A DNA stretch of 64,000 nucleotides from JAEZBP01 sp963832725 (GCA_963832725.1 CAWHVG010000005.1:1488001-1552000), one strand, 5' to 3'; shown: positions 35,574 to 45,544, counted from the stretch's first letter. Notes: generated from the sequence alone by a model not told the origin. Numbers and translations: made by a program.

Positions 35574-38519
35574 TCAGCCCAGCTTGATTCTTGGAGCCGC
35601 TGATGGTCACCGAGCCGCTCGAGCTCACGCCCATCTTGCTCGTACTGATCCGCACCTGACTCTGTTGGACGTCGAGCTTGGACCCGGCGTGGACGGCGAT
35701 CTTCCCCGACCCGATTTCGACCTTGTTGCTGTTTGCGTGCGTGAGCTCGACCTTGTCACCCTTGAGCGAGACGATGGAGCGCTTGGTGTGCGCCGAGATG
35801 TTGAAGTCCTTGCCGCTCTTGGCCTCCACCAGCGACTTTCCGTAGAGGATCAGGCTCTTCTCCATGGCCTTGATGGAGACGCCCTCTTTTGCTTTGAGTT
35901 TGATCGATTTGGCCTGGCTCTCGAGCTTCATCCCCTCCTTGCTGGTGACGTCAATCGCATCAGCTTCCGACATGACATCGATCTTCTTCTTGGAGAAGAT
36001 GGTCGTCTCCTTGTCGGTCTCGATGAAGGTATCTTTCTTGCTGTGGACGTGGAAGAACTTGACCGCTTCGGTGTCGACGTAGTCCCCCGTGAAATACAGT
36101 CGGGGTGCAGCCACCTCCGAACGAAGCTTGCCACTGAAGGATGAGGCGAGCGAAGCGACGTTGATCTTGCTGCCAGCAATGCTGGTTCCGATCTTGCCAT
36201 GAAGGAACGCACGACGCTCACCGAACACGAACATCGTGTTCTCGCTACCGCTCACGTGGTATGGACCGGCGAAGCTACCCGGCGAAACCTTCTTCCGGCC
36301 TTTCCTGGGCGCGATGTGGAACATGTTTATCTCGCCCTTTCGCTTCGCGACGACTTTGGCATCGGCCGCGTTCCGCCAGGTCTCGAGGATCTTTCCCCAC
36401 GTCTCCTTGGTTTCCTTGGCCGTCTCGCCGACCTCCTTGGCCTCTTTTCTCGCATCGAGCTTCAGCTTCTCGGGCGATGACTCCTCTTTCTCCGCATCCG
36501 CCTTCTTCTTCTTCTCGGCGGCCTCCGCCTTCTCCGAGTCCTCCCGCAAGCTCCTCACGTGCTCGTGAGCTTTCGGGTCCGCTGCCGCGCGCTCACTCTC
36601 TCGTCGCCGCCGCCACTCGTTCTCCGACTCGGTCACGTAAATCGTGCTCCCGTCCGCGGTTCGAACGGGACGGCGTGCCTTCTCTTCGTCGTAAGGCTCG
36701 CCGATGAGCTCGTTGCTCGCTTCCTTGTACCGCTTGTCTTTTGCTTCGGGCGTGTTGTCTTCGGCGTCGGTCGCGAAATCGACGACCGCCGTGTAGGCCT
36801 CCTTGCCGGCCTCGAGGATCTTCTTTGCCTCCCCTTTGATGACCTTGAGATCCGCCTTATTGGGGAAGAGCCTCCCTTTCTCGGCGATCTGGGTGATGTT
36901 CTTGTCTGCGCGAAACGGAGATCGCCGTATGGATAGCGGTCGATACTTTGGAGACCGCCCCCACAACCTGGTTCGCCGCATGAACAGAATCACCGACGGT
37001 CTGGAGGAGATGCCCTTCCCCCGGCTCCTCGACGCTGCCGTACTGGATGCGGGTCCCTTCGGTCTTGATACTGATCCGCTGGCTCCCCCCGGTATCGTCC
37101 ATGTTGATCTCGTTGCCGCCCCCCGTTCGCACGATGTTCCGCGTGTTGTTGCCGCCCGTCACGGGGCTCGCGGTCTCGGGGTTGGGGACGGTGCCCGCGA
37201 TCACGGGGCGGTCCGGGTCGCCGTCCTCGAACGTGACCATGACCTCTGTGCCGGGGCGCAGCGGGAAGTGCATCCCGTAGCCGGCACCGGAGTGGGGCTG
37301 CGCCATCCGCACCGGACCGCTGGCGCGGCCGCCGTCGCGGTCGGCCGTGTCGTAGTAGAACGACACGCGGTACCGGCCGTCGGCGTCGATCTCGGCGTAG
37401 TCGCCGCGCGCGGCGGCATCGATGACGCCGGTGAGCACACCGCCGACCCGCGGCTTGGGCGTGATGCGCGGCGGACGGTAGGGCGTGTCCTTCTCGATGG
37501 CCGTGAAACGGTTGCGGTACGCGCCCGTCTCGCCGCTCGTCGTGCCCTCGTAGTCGTGCTCGACGCTGGTGATCAAGAGCTCGACGTCCCCGCGCACGTG
37601 CCCGCTCAGCATGAACGTCTTGCCGGCCGTGAAGTCCGGCACCGTTCCCTCGCCGTAGTAGACGCGCTTGCCCGCGCGGAGCTCCTGTGCCCGGATGGTC
37701 GCCAGCGTCGTCCCATCCCCCGGCGTCATGATGTGCGTGCCGTACTCGATGACCTCGCCGAGCCCGTCCGGATCGACCTCGGCCTCCCCGAGCAGGTTCA
37801 CCGAGGGCGTCCGGTAGTTGTAGTCGCGGACGATGTAACGGGACGGCAACAATCGAGTCCGCACCTGTGCGGAGAAGACGTAGTCGTCGTGCGCGTCCTC
37901 GCGCGAGCCGAAACGGATCTCCGGCAGCCGCTCGAGCGCCGCGAAGACGCCGTTGTGGTCGCCGAACACCAGCTGATCGCTGCCGGTCGCGTGATCGACG
38001 TAGAAGAAGATTCCGAGGTGCTCGCAGGTCCGGGAGATGAACGCGAGAATCGGTCTCCTGATACTGCACGATGAGCTCGCGAGACGGATAGGTCAGCTCG
38101 AGCTGGTCGAGGTCGAAGTCCTCTCCCGACGCGAGGCCACCACGCTCGAGCACGAGCTTCACCGCGTCGGGCACGGTCTGGTCGACGTAGACGTCGAGCG
38201 TCTGCCGCATCGCCGCGGAGTACGCGCGCGGCACGAAGCTCAGCACGACCATCGGCTCCGCGTCGGCCGAGAGGTGGTCGTTCACCTCCCGGATCAGGCC
38301 GGACATCCGGCAGAGCTCCTCGCCCCGTCGGGTGAACACGACCTGCGCCGCCTTGGTCAACAACGTCTCCACCTCGAAGGTGGGGTCGCGGAGGACGGCT
38401 TCGATGGTGAGATCGAAGAGCTGCGAGATCGAGTCTCGTCCCGAGATGGAGCGGATGACCAGCTCGTCACCTCGGAGCTCGTCCGCTTCCAGGTGAGCGA
38501 CCGTCGACGATGCAGGCAT
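35574..38519 (-). CDS. vgrG: VgrG spike protein with charged helical insertion (second copy)
   Basis: About 980 codons from ATG 38519. gp27-like base (DELVIRSISGRDSISQLFDL; LIVQYQETD), gp5/OB domain (GRYRVSFYYDTADRDGGRAS; GMHFPLRPGTEVMVTFEDGD). Between about residues 520 and 735 lies a Lys/Glu/Ala-rich helical region (KVIKGEAKKILEAGKEAYTA; AEAAEKKKKADAEKEESSPE) not seen in the first copy. A strand-rich needle follows (DTFIETDKETTIFSKKKIDV; GSGKIAVHAGSKLDVQQSQV), ending SGSKIKLG. Single-base breaks near 38046, 36910 and 35592 divide the frame. First gene of the minus-strand island. Confidence 0.88.
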
Positions 38520-38577
38520 GGAGTGAGGGTCGATGCCACGCACGGTCCTCGTCAAGCCTTGCCGGAGAGAGCGCGCG

Positions 38578-39243
38578 ATGAGAGCATCCGATCTCGTGAA
38601 CGAACCCCGCCCAATCCCCGACTCCGCACACGACACCAGCGATGCGAGCGAAGAAGGGCCGCTCGTCCCGCTGCGCCGCAAGCCTCCCACCGAGGAGCGC
38701 GTCGACCTCGAGGAGGGACTGATGTACGCGCACCGGAAGCTCGGCGACGCCATGCTCGAGCGCGCCGAGCTCGAGGCGCACGTCTACGCGCTGACGGAGG
38801 CGCTGATCGCATCGGGGGTGCTCGGCCTTCAGGAGCTCGAGCAGCGGAAGCGAGTGCGGAGCGAGCAGGTCATGCAGCGCGTCCACACGGAGTGGCAGGG
38901 CGCGCAGCTCCTCGGGGACACGCGCGACAAATACGAGGTGGAGCCGGTGCGCATCGACTGCGCGTCACGGATTCACCTCTGCAAGGCCGCGTGCTGTCGC
39001 CTGACCTTCCAGCTCTCCCGGCAGGACCTCGAGGAGCACGTCGTGCGCTGGGACGTCTCCCGGCCCTACTCGATCAAACAGCGCGACGACGGCTGGTGCA
39101 CGCACTGCGATCCCGCCACGAAGCGCTGCCAGGTACACGAGCAGCGTCCGATGGTCTGCCGTGGCTACGACTGCCGGCAGGACGCGCGGATCTGGGCCGA
39201 CTTCGACGAGAAGGTCCCGAACCCCGACCTCGCGCGCCTCTGA
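38578..39243 (+). CDS. YkgJ-type Cys-cluster protein
   Basis: 221 aa from ATG 38578 (ggagag 7 nt upstream; ATG 38533 would add 15 residues). N-terminal helical, acidic half (EERVDLEEGLMYAHRKLGDA; LHEL-like helix EALIASGVLGLQELEQRKRV). The C-terminal half carries a metal or Fe-S binding Cys pattern: DCASRIHLCKAACCRL, DGWCTHCDPATKRCQVHEQR, MVCRGYDCRQD. This matches the YkgJ/CxxCxxCC family, predicted to bind zinc or iron-sulfur. Divergent from vgrG with start codons about 60 bp apart, so the promoters face each other. Confidence 0.85.
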   Translation: MRASDLVNEPRPIPDSAHDTSDASEEGPLVPLRRKPPTEERVDLEEGLMYAHRKLGDAMLERAELEAHVYALTEALIASGVLGLQELEQRKRVRSEQVMQRVHTEWQGAQLLGDTRDKYEVEPVRIDCASRIHLCKAACCRLTFQLSRQDLEEHVVRWDVSRPYSIKQRDDGWCTHCDPATKRCQVHEQRPMVCRGYDCRQDARIWADFDEKVPNPDLARL

Positions 39244-39262
39244 TCGATCCTCGGATCGGGCG

Positions 39263-40480
39263 TCAGATCAGGATCACACCGCAGGGGAACGTCGCTTCCA
39301 GGTTGGTTCCGGAGCCGTGCTGGAGCGCGGTGCAGGCGTCGCCGGTCAGCTCGATGTGGTTCTCGTCGACGACGTGCCAGCCGTTCGGGTCGTCGCAGGG
39401 GATGATGCTGCCGTTCAACATGACGGAGCCGGAGCAGGCCGCGCTCGTGTCCTGGATGCGGCCGTGGAGCGTGACGACGCAGGAGAGCTCGCCGCCGATG
39501 ATCGACATCAACGCGTCGCGCAGCCCAGCGTCGTCGCCCGCGACCCAGTAGGGTGCGTCGGGATCGCCCGGACCGTTGCCGACGCCGGCGTTGGCCATGT
39601 CCTGCAGATGCGAGGCCGAGACGGTGCCCTCGCCCACGCTGATGATGAATGTGCGGATGCCCATGTCGTAGGCCCGGCCGGCCGCCGCGAGCGCTTCGCC
39701 TTGACCGTTCTGCGGGTTCGGCTGCTCGCAGGTGTCCGGCTCGCCGTCGGTCGCCAGGATGAAGATCGTCGGATCACTGGGGCGATCCGGCGTGCTCGTC
39801 CAGCGCACCACGATGGCGTCCAGGCTGTCGCCGGTGGGCGTCTCGGAGATGGGGTCGGCGGGGGCGTAGACGGACTCGATGCCGTCGTAGTTGCCGACGG
39901 CCGGCGCGACCCAGGTGATCATCGGACACATCTCCGGCTGCGACGCGCGCGAGCTGAAGAGCGCGAGGCCGAAGCGCACCTGCGACTGCAACGCGTAGAC
40001 GAGCCCGTCGGGCATCGACATCAGAGAATCGCGCAGAGCGTTCCAGCGGTCGCTCGAGCCGAACGACGAGGTCATGCTGCCGGACTGGTCCACGACCAGG
40101 ATCACGTTCGGCGTGACCCGCGTGGCCTCGACGTGCACGTTCGCGCAGCTCGCGTCGACCCCGCGGCTCCCGTCCCCGCCGCTCGCGTCCAGGCCGCCAC
40201 CGTTGCCGCCGTCGCCGCGCACGCAGTGTCCGTCGGCCGAACAGCTCGCGCCGGTACCGCACTCGCTGCCGCCGAGGGTGCACTCGGCGGTGCAGGTTCC
40301 GTCCGAGCCGCAATAGAGCCCGACCGGACAGTCCATGGTGGGCCCGCAGGCCCGACCGCACGCGCTCGGTCGCGCGCTCGCGTCGGCGTCGCACGGCCCG
40401 CCCGAGCTCGTCTTGCCGCTACAGCTACACCCCGCGGCCAACAACGCCGCGAGCGCGACTCCAATCCAACCTCGCTCCAT
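39263..40480 (-). CDS. VWA-domain lipoprotein
   Basis: 405 aa from ATG 40480 behind a strong site (GGAGGCGGAG). Lipobox VALAALLAAGCSCSG, then a Cys-rich segment (CGRACGPTMDCPVGLYCGSD; CTLGGSECGTGASC), a short Gly/Asp linker and a VWA domain with complete MIDAS (NVILVVDQSGSMTSSFGSS; FILATDGEPDTC). The tail has Cys pairs. This architecture is frequent in Myxococcota surface lipoproteins. The stop is 20 bp from the stop of the convergent Cys-cluster gene. Role presumably adhesion or matrix interaction. Confidence 0.92.
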   Translation of the reverse strand: MERGWIGVALAALLAAGCSCSGKTSSGGPCDADASARPSACGRACGPTMDCPVGLYCGSDGTCTAECTLGGSECGTGASCSADGHCVRGDGGNGGGLDASGGDGSRGVDASCANVHVEATRVTPNVILVVDQSGSMTSSFGSSDRWNALRDSLMSMPDGLVYALQSQVRFGLALFSSRASQPEMCPMITWVAPAVGNYDGIESVYAPADPISETPTGDSLDAIVVRWTSTPDRPSDPTIFILATDGEPDTCEQPNPQNGQGEALAAAGRAYDMGIRTFIISVGEGTVSASHLQDMANAGVGNGPGDPDAPYWVAGDDAGLRDALMSIIGGELSCVVTLHGRIQDTSAACSGSVMLNGSIIPCDDPNGWHVVDENHIELTGDACTALQHGSGTNLEATFPCGVILI

Positions 40481-40653
40481 CTCCGCCTCCAATGCCGATG
40501 ATGCCATCGGCCGCGGACGATCATCAGCCGGGAAATCCCCGATGCGATCCGGTCGGCCACTCGGTCGGCGCAGAGCGCGCTCCCGCCGGGGTCGGCAAAC
40601 CACCGGTCCGCGTGCCGGCGCACGCGATCTCAGCCGGCGGCTCCCAGTCGCGC

Positions 40654-41382
40654 TCAGCCTTCGTCGTCGTCGCTGTCCTGCATGCCTTCGGTCATGCGGA
40701 CGTACATCGCGGCGGCCTTGTTCTCCGGGTCGATCTCCAGCGCGGCGCGCCAGCGCTCGAGCGCGCGATCCTTGTCGCCGAGCGCGAGCAGCACGACGCC
40801 GAGCGCGACGTGCGCCGGCACGAATCCGGGTCGCGCGTCGACCGCCTCCTCGAGCTCGAAGCGGGCCGCGTCGAGATCGCCCTGCTGGCGATACAGGTTG
40901 GCCAGCCTCAGCCGCAGGTCGGAGAAGGTCGGGCAGAGCAGGATGGCCTTGCGGAGCTCGTGCATGGACTCCGCCACCATCCCCGCGTCGACGTAGGCCT
41001 GCGCGACCTCGGCGTGGAGGTTCGCGATCTTGCCCTTCACGAAGGGGTCGAGCTGCCCCGGCGCCTCTTCACCCCGCGAGAGCGCCGCCTTGTAGATCTT
41101 CTTGGCCTCATCGTAGCGACCGAGGTCGTTGTAGGTGACGGCCAGGTTGAGCGCGGCTTCGGTGTAGTTCGGGTTGATCGCCAGCGACTCCTCGAAGCAG
41201 CCCTGGGCCTCCTCGAAGCGACCGCGGTCGTGATGGATCACGCCCATCATGTTGTAGACGTCCGCGAATTTCGCGTCGTCGCGCTCGAGCACCTGCCGGA
41301 GATAGTGCTCGGCCTTATCGAACTCGCGCTTGTCGTAGTGCTCCCGGCCCAACGACAAAAGCTGCTTGGTGCGCTCGTCCAT
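40654..41382 (-). CDS. TPR-repeat protein
   Basis: 242 aa, cytoplasmic, no signal peptide. Successive TPR helices: LSLGREHYDKREFDKAEHYL, VYNMMGVIHHDRGRFEEAQG, ALNLAVTYNDLGRYDEAKKI, LRLANLYRQQGDLDAARFEL, ALGVVLLALGDKDRALERWR. The acidic end reads SDDDEG. A protein-interaction scaffold; in myxobacteria similar proteins accompany gliding or export machines, but no such neighbour exists here. A hairpin separates it from the upstream OmpA-like gene, so it probably has its own promoter. Confidence 0.9.
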   Translation of the reverse strand: MDERTKQLLSLGREHYDKREFDKAEHYLRQVLERDDAKFADVYNMMGVIHHDRGRFEEAQGCFEESLAINPNYTEAALNLAVTYNDLGRYDEAKKIYKAALSRGEEAPGQLDPFVKGKIANLHAEVAQAYVDAGMVAESMHELRKAILLCPTFSDLRLRLANLYRQQGDLDAARFELEEAVDARPGFVPAHVALGVVLLALGDKDRALERWRAALEIDPENKAAAMYVRMTEGMQDSDDDEG

Positions 41383-41497
41383 GCGGGCTCATGGTATCGA
41401 GGGTTCGCGCGAGGTCGCAACAATTGGCTCACGACGCCCTCCGCGAGGGGCCTGCCCACCCGGACGAGAGGAGCACGCCAGCGCCCCGAAAATGGGG

Positions 41498-41563
41498 GGA
41501 CGGGCCCGGCCCGCGCTCCCTCCGGACCGAAGTCCGTCGGGGGCGACGAGCGCGGGCCCGTCC
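41498..41563 (-). terminator. Large hairpin after the OmpA-like gene
   Basis: Arms ggacgggcccg(gccc)gcgct and agcgcgggcccgtcc pair with a 4-nt bulge around an inner hairpin (cggac-cgaa-gtccg). It lies between the OmpA-like stop (41580) and the TPR start (41382). No T-run. Confidence 0.6.
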
Positions 41564-41579
41564 ACTCCTGCACGCGTTC

Positions 41580-42995
41580 TCAGCGAACTGCGACAGCGGT
41601 GCCCGGCGTTCCGGTGATCTCCACCCGCCGGCCGTCACCGCCCGGCGCGCTCTCACCCATCGCCACGGCGACGTTCCCGCCGAGCTCGTTCTCGAGGCTC
41701 TGCTGTTGCTGCGCCAGGAGCCGCGAGGCGCGCGAGCGCCCCTCCTCGGTCAGCCGGCGCTCCCGCTCCGCGTACGCCTCGTTCCCTTGGCGGCGGACCG
41801 CTTCCTGCGGCGCCACGTCGACGTAGCGGGGCATGTTCGGCGCCGGTGCGGACGCGACGCCCTCGGGCTGCTGACCCGGCGCCCACTGCACCTCGAAGGC
41901 GACGCGGCGGTTGATCTGATGCGCCAGCGGCGTCTGCGCGTTGGCGATCAGCGGATCGTTCTCACCGTGGGCGCGGATCTCGATCACCTCGATCGGGACC
42001 CCGTTCTGCACCAGGTAGTTGGTCACGGCGAGGGCCCGAGCCGCGCTCAGCGCCTCGTTGTACTCGGGCGTGCCGCGATCGTCGGCGTAGCCCGAGATGA
42101 TCAGGTGCTGGTAGCGGTCACCGTAGCGCCGGTAGTGATCGACGATCTGGTCGAGCTCCTGCCGAGCGTCGCCGCGCAGATCGGCGTGGTCGAAGTCGAA
42201 GTAGACCCGCTCGTCCAGCGTGAGCGCCGGATTGACGACCGGCATCTGGGTCTGCGGCTCGGGCTCGGGCTCGGGCGCGGGCTCCGGCGGCAGCTCTGCG
42301 ATGGGAGGCGCGGGCTGCGGCGCCTGCGCGACGGGCTCGCGCGGCGTGTACGCTGCCGGCTCCGGCTCCGGCGTGGGGGTCTGATCGAGGATCGTGATCT
42401 CCAGCCCGCCGGTCCACATCAGGATGTCGTTGCGGGCGAAGGGGTCGTTGGCCTGCAGGCTCGAGGAGCCGGTGTCGATCAGGTGCGTGAAGCGGAACTG
42501 CGGGCCGATCGCGATCGGGCCGACCGGGATGTTGAAGCCGGTGCTGGCCGTGTAGGCCAGACGCGCCTGCCCGTTGGCGACGGCGATGCCCGGCGAGACG
42601 CCGATGTAGAAGCCGGCGCCACGGTGACCGCTGTCCCACATGCCCGCGAAGGGGTAGACGCGGACCGACGCGCCGAACATGGCGTAGTCCATGATGCCGT
42701 GGTCGACGGCACCGGGCGGCAGGCCTTGTTTGCTCAGCGCGCCGGCCATCGCGAACGCACCAATCGAGAGCTGCGGCGCCACGGCACCGAAGAGCGTGAG
42801 GCGGCCATCGCCACCCACGCCGTAGAGATCGCGCGCGGGCTGGTTGATCGTCCCGCTCACGCCGAGGTCGGCGGTGAGGTAGAGGCGATCGGCCCATGAG
42901 CGGGTCCAGTTCTGCTGCGCGTGCGCGGGGGGCGCGGTGGCGAGCGCCGTCGTCGCCAGCACGGTGGCGAAGATCCACGAAATTTGGGGTCGCAT
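41580..42995 (-). CDS. OmpA-like outer-membrane/peptidoglycan protein
   Basis: 471 aa from ATG 42995 (AGGAGGA site). Signal peptide cut after ATAPPAHA. N-terminal ~200 residues resemble an outer-membrane barrel (LYLTADLGVSGTINQPARDL; GFNIPVGPIAIGPQFRFTH). A Pro/Glu linker follows, then an OmpA domain (RVYFDFDHADLRGDARQELD; ISGYADDRGTPEYNEALSAA; HGENDPLIANAQTPLAHQIN, and RRVAFEV) that binds diaminopimelate in peptidoglycan. A C-terminal helical extension (NEAYAERERRLTEEGRSRAS) is atypical. Intact and host-like in codon use. Confidence 0.92.
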   Translation of the reverse strand: MRPQISWIFATVLATTALATAPPAHAQQNWTRSWADRLYLTADLGVSGTINQPARDLYGVGGDGRLTLFGAVAPQLSIGAFAMAGALSKQGLPPGAVDHGIMDYAMFGASVRVYPFAGMWDSGHRGAGFYIGVSPGIAVANGQARLAYTASTGFNIPVGPIAIGPQFRFTHLIDTGSSSLQANDPFARNDILMWTGGLEITILDQTPTPEPEPAAYTPREPVAQAPQPAPPIAELPPEPAPEPEPEPQTQMPVVNPALTLDERVYFDFDHADLRGDARQELDQIVDHYRRYGDRYQHLIISGYADDRGTPEYNEALSAARALAVTNYLVQNGVPIEVIEIRAHGENDPLIANAQTPLAHQINRRVAFEVQWAPGQQPEGVASAPAPNMPRYVDVAPQEAVRRQGNEAYAERERRLTEEGRSRASRLLAQQQQSLENELGGNVAVAMGESAPGGDGRRVEITGTPGTAVAVR

Positions 42996-43414
42996 ATCCG
43001 TCCTCCTCGTTGGAGCGCGGGGCTCGTCGAGACTGGCTCGTCGAGACTCGGGGGGTTCACTCCCGTCGGGACTCTGCGAAAGCCGGACCCGAGGCGGCCG
43101 AAGACGCTCGCGGCGGACTTCTCCCGCGCCGCCGCAGAGACCGCTCCCAACCGGTGTCCCGCGACCGCGGATGCGCGGGCCAAGCTCGCCTCCCGCGTGC
43201 CGCCAACCCTCAGTGAGGGTCGCCACGTCCTGGGAGCACGGCGTCGCGGGATGCGACCGCGCCTGTCCTCACGATCGGTCGTTCGGCCGGGATCCCGCCG
43301 TCTGTGTCAGGCCGCAGCGCCGTGCGCGGAAGGCCCCGCTGCGAACCGTGCGCAGCGCACGCGGAGCGGGCTGGTGCGCGGACTGCAGGGCTGGCGCCCG
43401 GGAGGTGCCCACCC
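42996..43414. other. Intergenic interval between divergent genes
   Basis: About 420 bp upstream of both the OmpA-like gene and the exported protein at 43415. It contains a short direct repeat (ggctcgtcgagact twice near 43021-43048). No coding signal is convincing. Probably holds two divergent promoters; no consensus could be assigned. Confidence 0.4.
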
Positions 43415-44000
43415 ATGAGAAGCGCGCGACCCCTCTTCGTGCTGGCGTCCCTGGCGATCTCCATCGCGGCCCTGACGCCGGGCGCGGTGTCCCGAGCCGC
43501 CGTCCCCGAGCTGGGAGCGTACGAGGGCGTCTGGACGTACGCGGACGGGGACGGCGGCGTGCGACGGATCGAGGCCGCGGTGAGCCACGCCGTGGACGGG
43601 ATGCCCTTCTTCCTCGCACCGATCGCGCGCCAATCGTCCGGGGCCGCACCGGCCCCTACGAGCGGCTCCGCATCTACGTGCGCGGAGAGAGCGTCGCCTT
43701 CGGGACGGATGACTGGGGCCCTGTCGACGCCCGTCTGGGAGGCCCGCCGATGCGGATCGTCGCGCCGGAGGGCACGCACCTCGAGTTCACCCAGCGCCGC
43801 GATCACGCGGGCCGCATCCTCCAACGCTTCCACCACCCGGACGGCACCCGCGAGAACGCGCTCGCGCTGAGCGGCGACCGCGCGTGGCTGTGGATGAGCG
43901 TCCGCATCAGCAGCCCGCGCCTGCCCAACGAGTGTCGATACCGACTGCGCTATCGACGAGAGCGGAGCGCCCGGCGCGCTCGCCACCCGCTGAGCACGGC
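43415..44000 (+). CDS. Exported hypothetical protein, one frame break
   Basis: ATG 43415 after gggaggtg. Signal peptide SARPLFVLASLAISIAALTP ending near SRA. The mature part begins LGAYEGVWTYADGDGGVRRI and EAAVSHAVDGMPFFLAPIAR. A single-base break near 43636 switches frame to GRTGPYERLRIYVRGESVAF, RIVAPEGTHLEFTQRRDHAG and CRYRLRYRRE. The end is uncertain: the frame runs to 44067, but a further shift would give a stop near 44000 after SGAPGALATR. Possibly a lipocalin-like or DUF-type periplasmic protein; not recognised. Confidence 0.55.
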
Positions 44001-44039
44001 CGCTCATCCCCCCCTGAGCTGCACCGCACGCTCGCAGCG

Positions 44040-44440
44040 TGATCCGCGCGTACACCGCCGCGCGTGACATCCCGAGCCGCTCCCCGGCGTACTGCGTCTC
44101 GCTCGCGAAGCCGAGCACGTGCCAGCCGCGGGCGCGGAAGATTCCCGAGCAGCCGGCCGAAGCCGATCGCAGCTCGCTCCTGCCAGCCGCCGGCGAGAGG
44201 GACGAACCCTCCCCGATCGCGAGCCGCACCGCCGTTTAAGGCGCGCCTCGCGGACGAGCTCTTCGTCCATCCTCCGCGCTTCGTCGCGATCGACGAGCCG
44301 CACAGCGGTCGGCCCGGCGCCTCGATGGTGGAGTGGACACCGCTTCGGAACGCCTCGACTCGGGGCCGTCCGCAGCCAATCGAGCAGCGACCGCTCGGGC
44401 TCGAATCGCAGCAGGCTCACAGCTCCGCCCACCGGGCGGT
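44040..44440 (-). pseudogene. HNH-endonuclease-like N-terminal remnant
   Basis: Two minus-strand frames combine to RLVDRDEARRMDEELVREAR, then after a break near 44238 VRLAIGEG, GWHVLGFASETQYAGERLGM and SRAAVYARITL. This recalls the helical N-terminal region of a myxobacterial HNH/DUF222-like family, where an LGFASxxxYxxERLGM motif precedes a conserved helix. No HNH motif remains and the 3' part collides with the gene at 43415. Low-certainty family call. Confidence 0.35.
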
Positions 44441-44548
44441 ACGCGAGGAGCTCGGGCTCTCCTCGGAACGGCCCGTCTCGGTCATTCTTCGCCGGCGGCG
44501 CGCGCTTGTTCTGCTTCGCCGGGTCGATTTTCGGCTACCATCCGCAGC

Positions 44549-45544
44549 GTGAGTGAAGGTCCCCCCGCGGACGCGCTGAGCGCCGAGTCGTTGGACGGTT
44601 TCGCGATGCTCGAGGGGGTGGGGCTCACCGCCCGCCGCGAGCTGCTCGCGTCATCGCAGCTACGCAGGCTCGAAGCCGGCGACGTCATCATCGAGCAGGG
44701 CAAGCACAGCGAGTGCATGTACCTCGTGCTCGAAGGCGAGCTCGGCGTCCACCTCGACTCGGTGGAGACCGATCCGGTGGCGATGATCGGCGCCGGCGAG
44801 ACGGTGGGCGAGCTCTCCGTGCTCGACGGCACCGACGCGAGCGCCCACGTCGTCGCCCGCGGTCCATGCAAGCTCCTGGCGGTGCAGGAGGAGGGCTTCT
44901 GGCAGCTGACGAACGTGAGCCACGCCTTCGCCGTCAACCTCCTCATCAAACTGGCCGCGCGCCTCAGGGCCAACAACGCCACCGTCAGCCGCAACGTGCA
45001 GAAGCGCCGCCAGTACGAGCGCGCCGCGATGTTCGACGGGCTGACCGGCATCCACAACCGGCGCTGGCTCGACGAGACCCTCCACCGGATGGTCCGCCGT
45101 CACGAGAAGAGCCACGGGCACCTCTCGCTCTCGCTGATCGACATCGACCACTTCAAGAGCTTCAACGACCGCTACGGCCACGCCGCGGGCAATCACGTGC
45201 TGACGGTCGTGGCGTCGACGCTGGCCACGAATCTGCGGCCGACAGACCTGGTGGCGCGCTTCGGCGGCGAGGAGTTCGTGATCATCTTCCCGGACACCGA
45301 GCTCGACGCCGCCCGGTGCGCCGCCGAGCGGGTCCGCGAGGCTGTGTCGAAGCAGGAGCTCTCGATGCCCGACGGCACGCGGCTGCCCCCCGTGACGATC
45401 TCGATGGGCGTCGCGGAGCTGTGGTCGGGCGCGACCGTGCCAAACGTCCTCAAGACCGCGGACTTCGCGATGTACCGAGCCAAGCAGGCCGGCCGCAACC
45501 GCGTCGTGGTCGGGCACCCCGAGGACCGCGAAGTCGGCGGCTGA
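44549..45544 (+). CDS. Cyclic-nucleotide-binding diguanylate cyclase
   Basis: 331 aa from GTG 44549; ATG 44609 would trim the start. N-terminal cNMP-binding (CRP-type) domain: LEAGDVIIEQGKHSECMYLV, GAGETVGELSVLDGTDASAH. The C-terminal GGDEF domain makes cyclic di-GMP: FDGLTGIHNRRWLDE, LIDIDHFKSFNDRYGHAAGN, active site RFGGEEF, and an upstream I-site RPTD five residues before it, so product inhibition is expected. The tail has FAMYRAKQAGRNRVV. Soluble, with no membrane span. This pairing suggests cNMP input to c-di-GMP output, probably controlling motility or matrix. Confidence 0.93.
   Translation: MSEGPPADALSAESLDGFAMLEGVGLTARRELLASSQLRRLEAGDVIIEQGKHSECMYLVLEGELGVHLDSVETDPVAMIGAGETVGELSVLDGTDASAHVVARGPCKLLAVQEEGFWQLTNVSHAFAVNLLIKLAARLRANNATVSRNVQKRRQYERAAMFDGLTGIHNRRWLDETLHRMVRRHEKSHGHLSLSLIDIDHFKSFNDRYGHAAGNHVLTVVASTLATNLRPTDLVARFGGEEFVIIFPDTELDAARCAAERVREAVSKQELSMPDGTRLPPVTISMGVAELWSGATVPNVLKTADFAMYRAKQAGRNRVVVGHPEDREVGG

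Noticed and set aside
28946..36144. Several long plus-strand frames across the pentapeptide genes
   Set aside because: Antisense of pentapeptide repeats produces long open frames; all recognisable domains are on the minus strand.
12286..38519. Complete type VI secretion system
   Set aside because: Only spike, adaptor and cargo genes are present; no sheath, baseplate, membrane-complex or ClpV genes were found.
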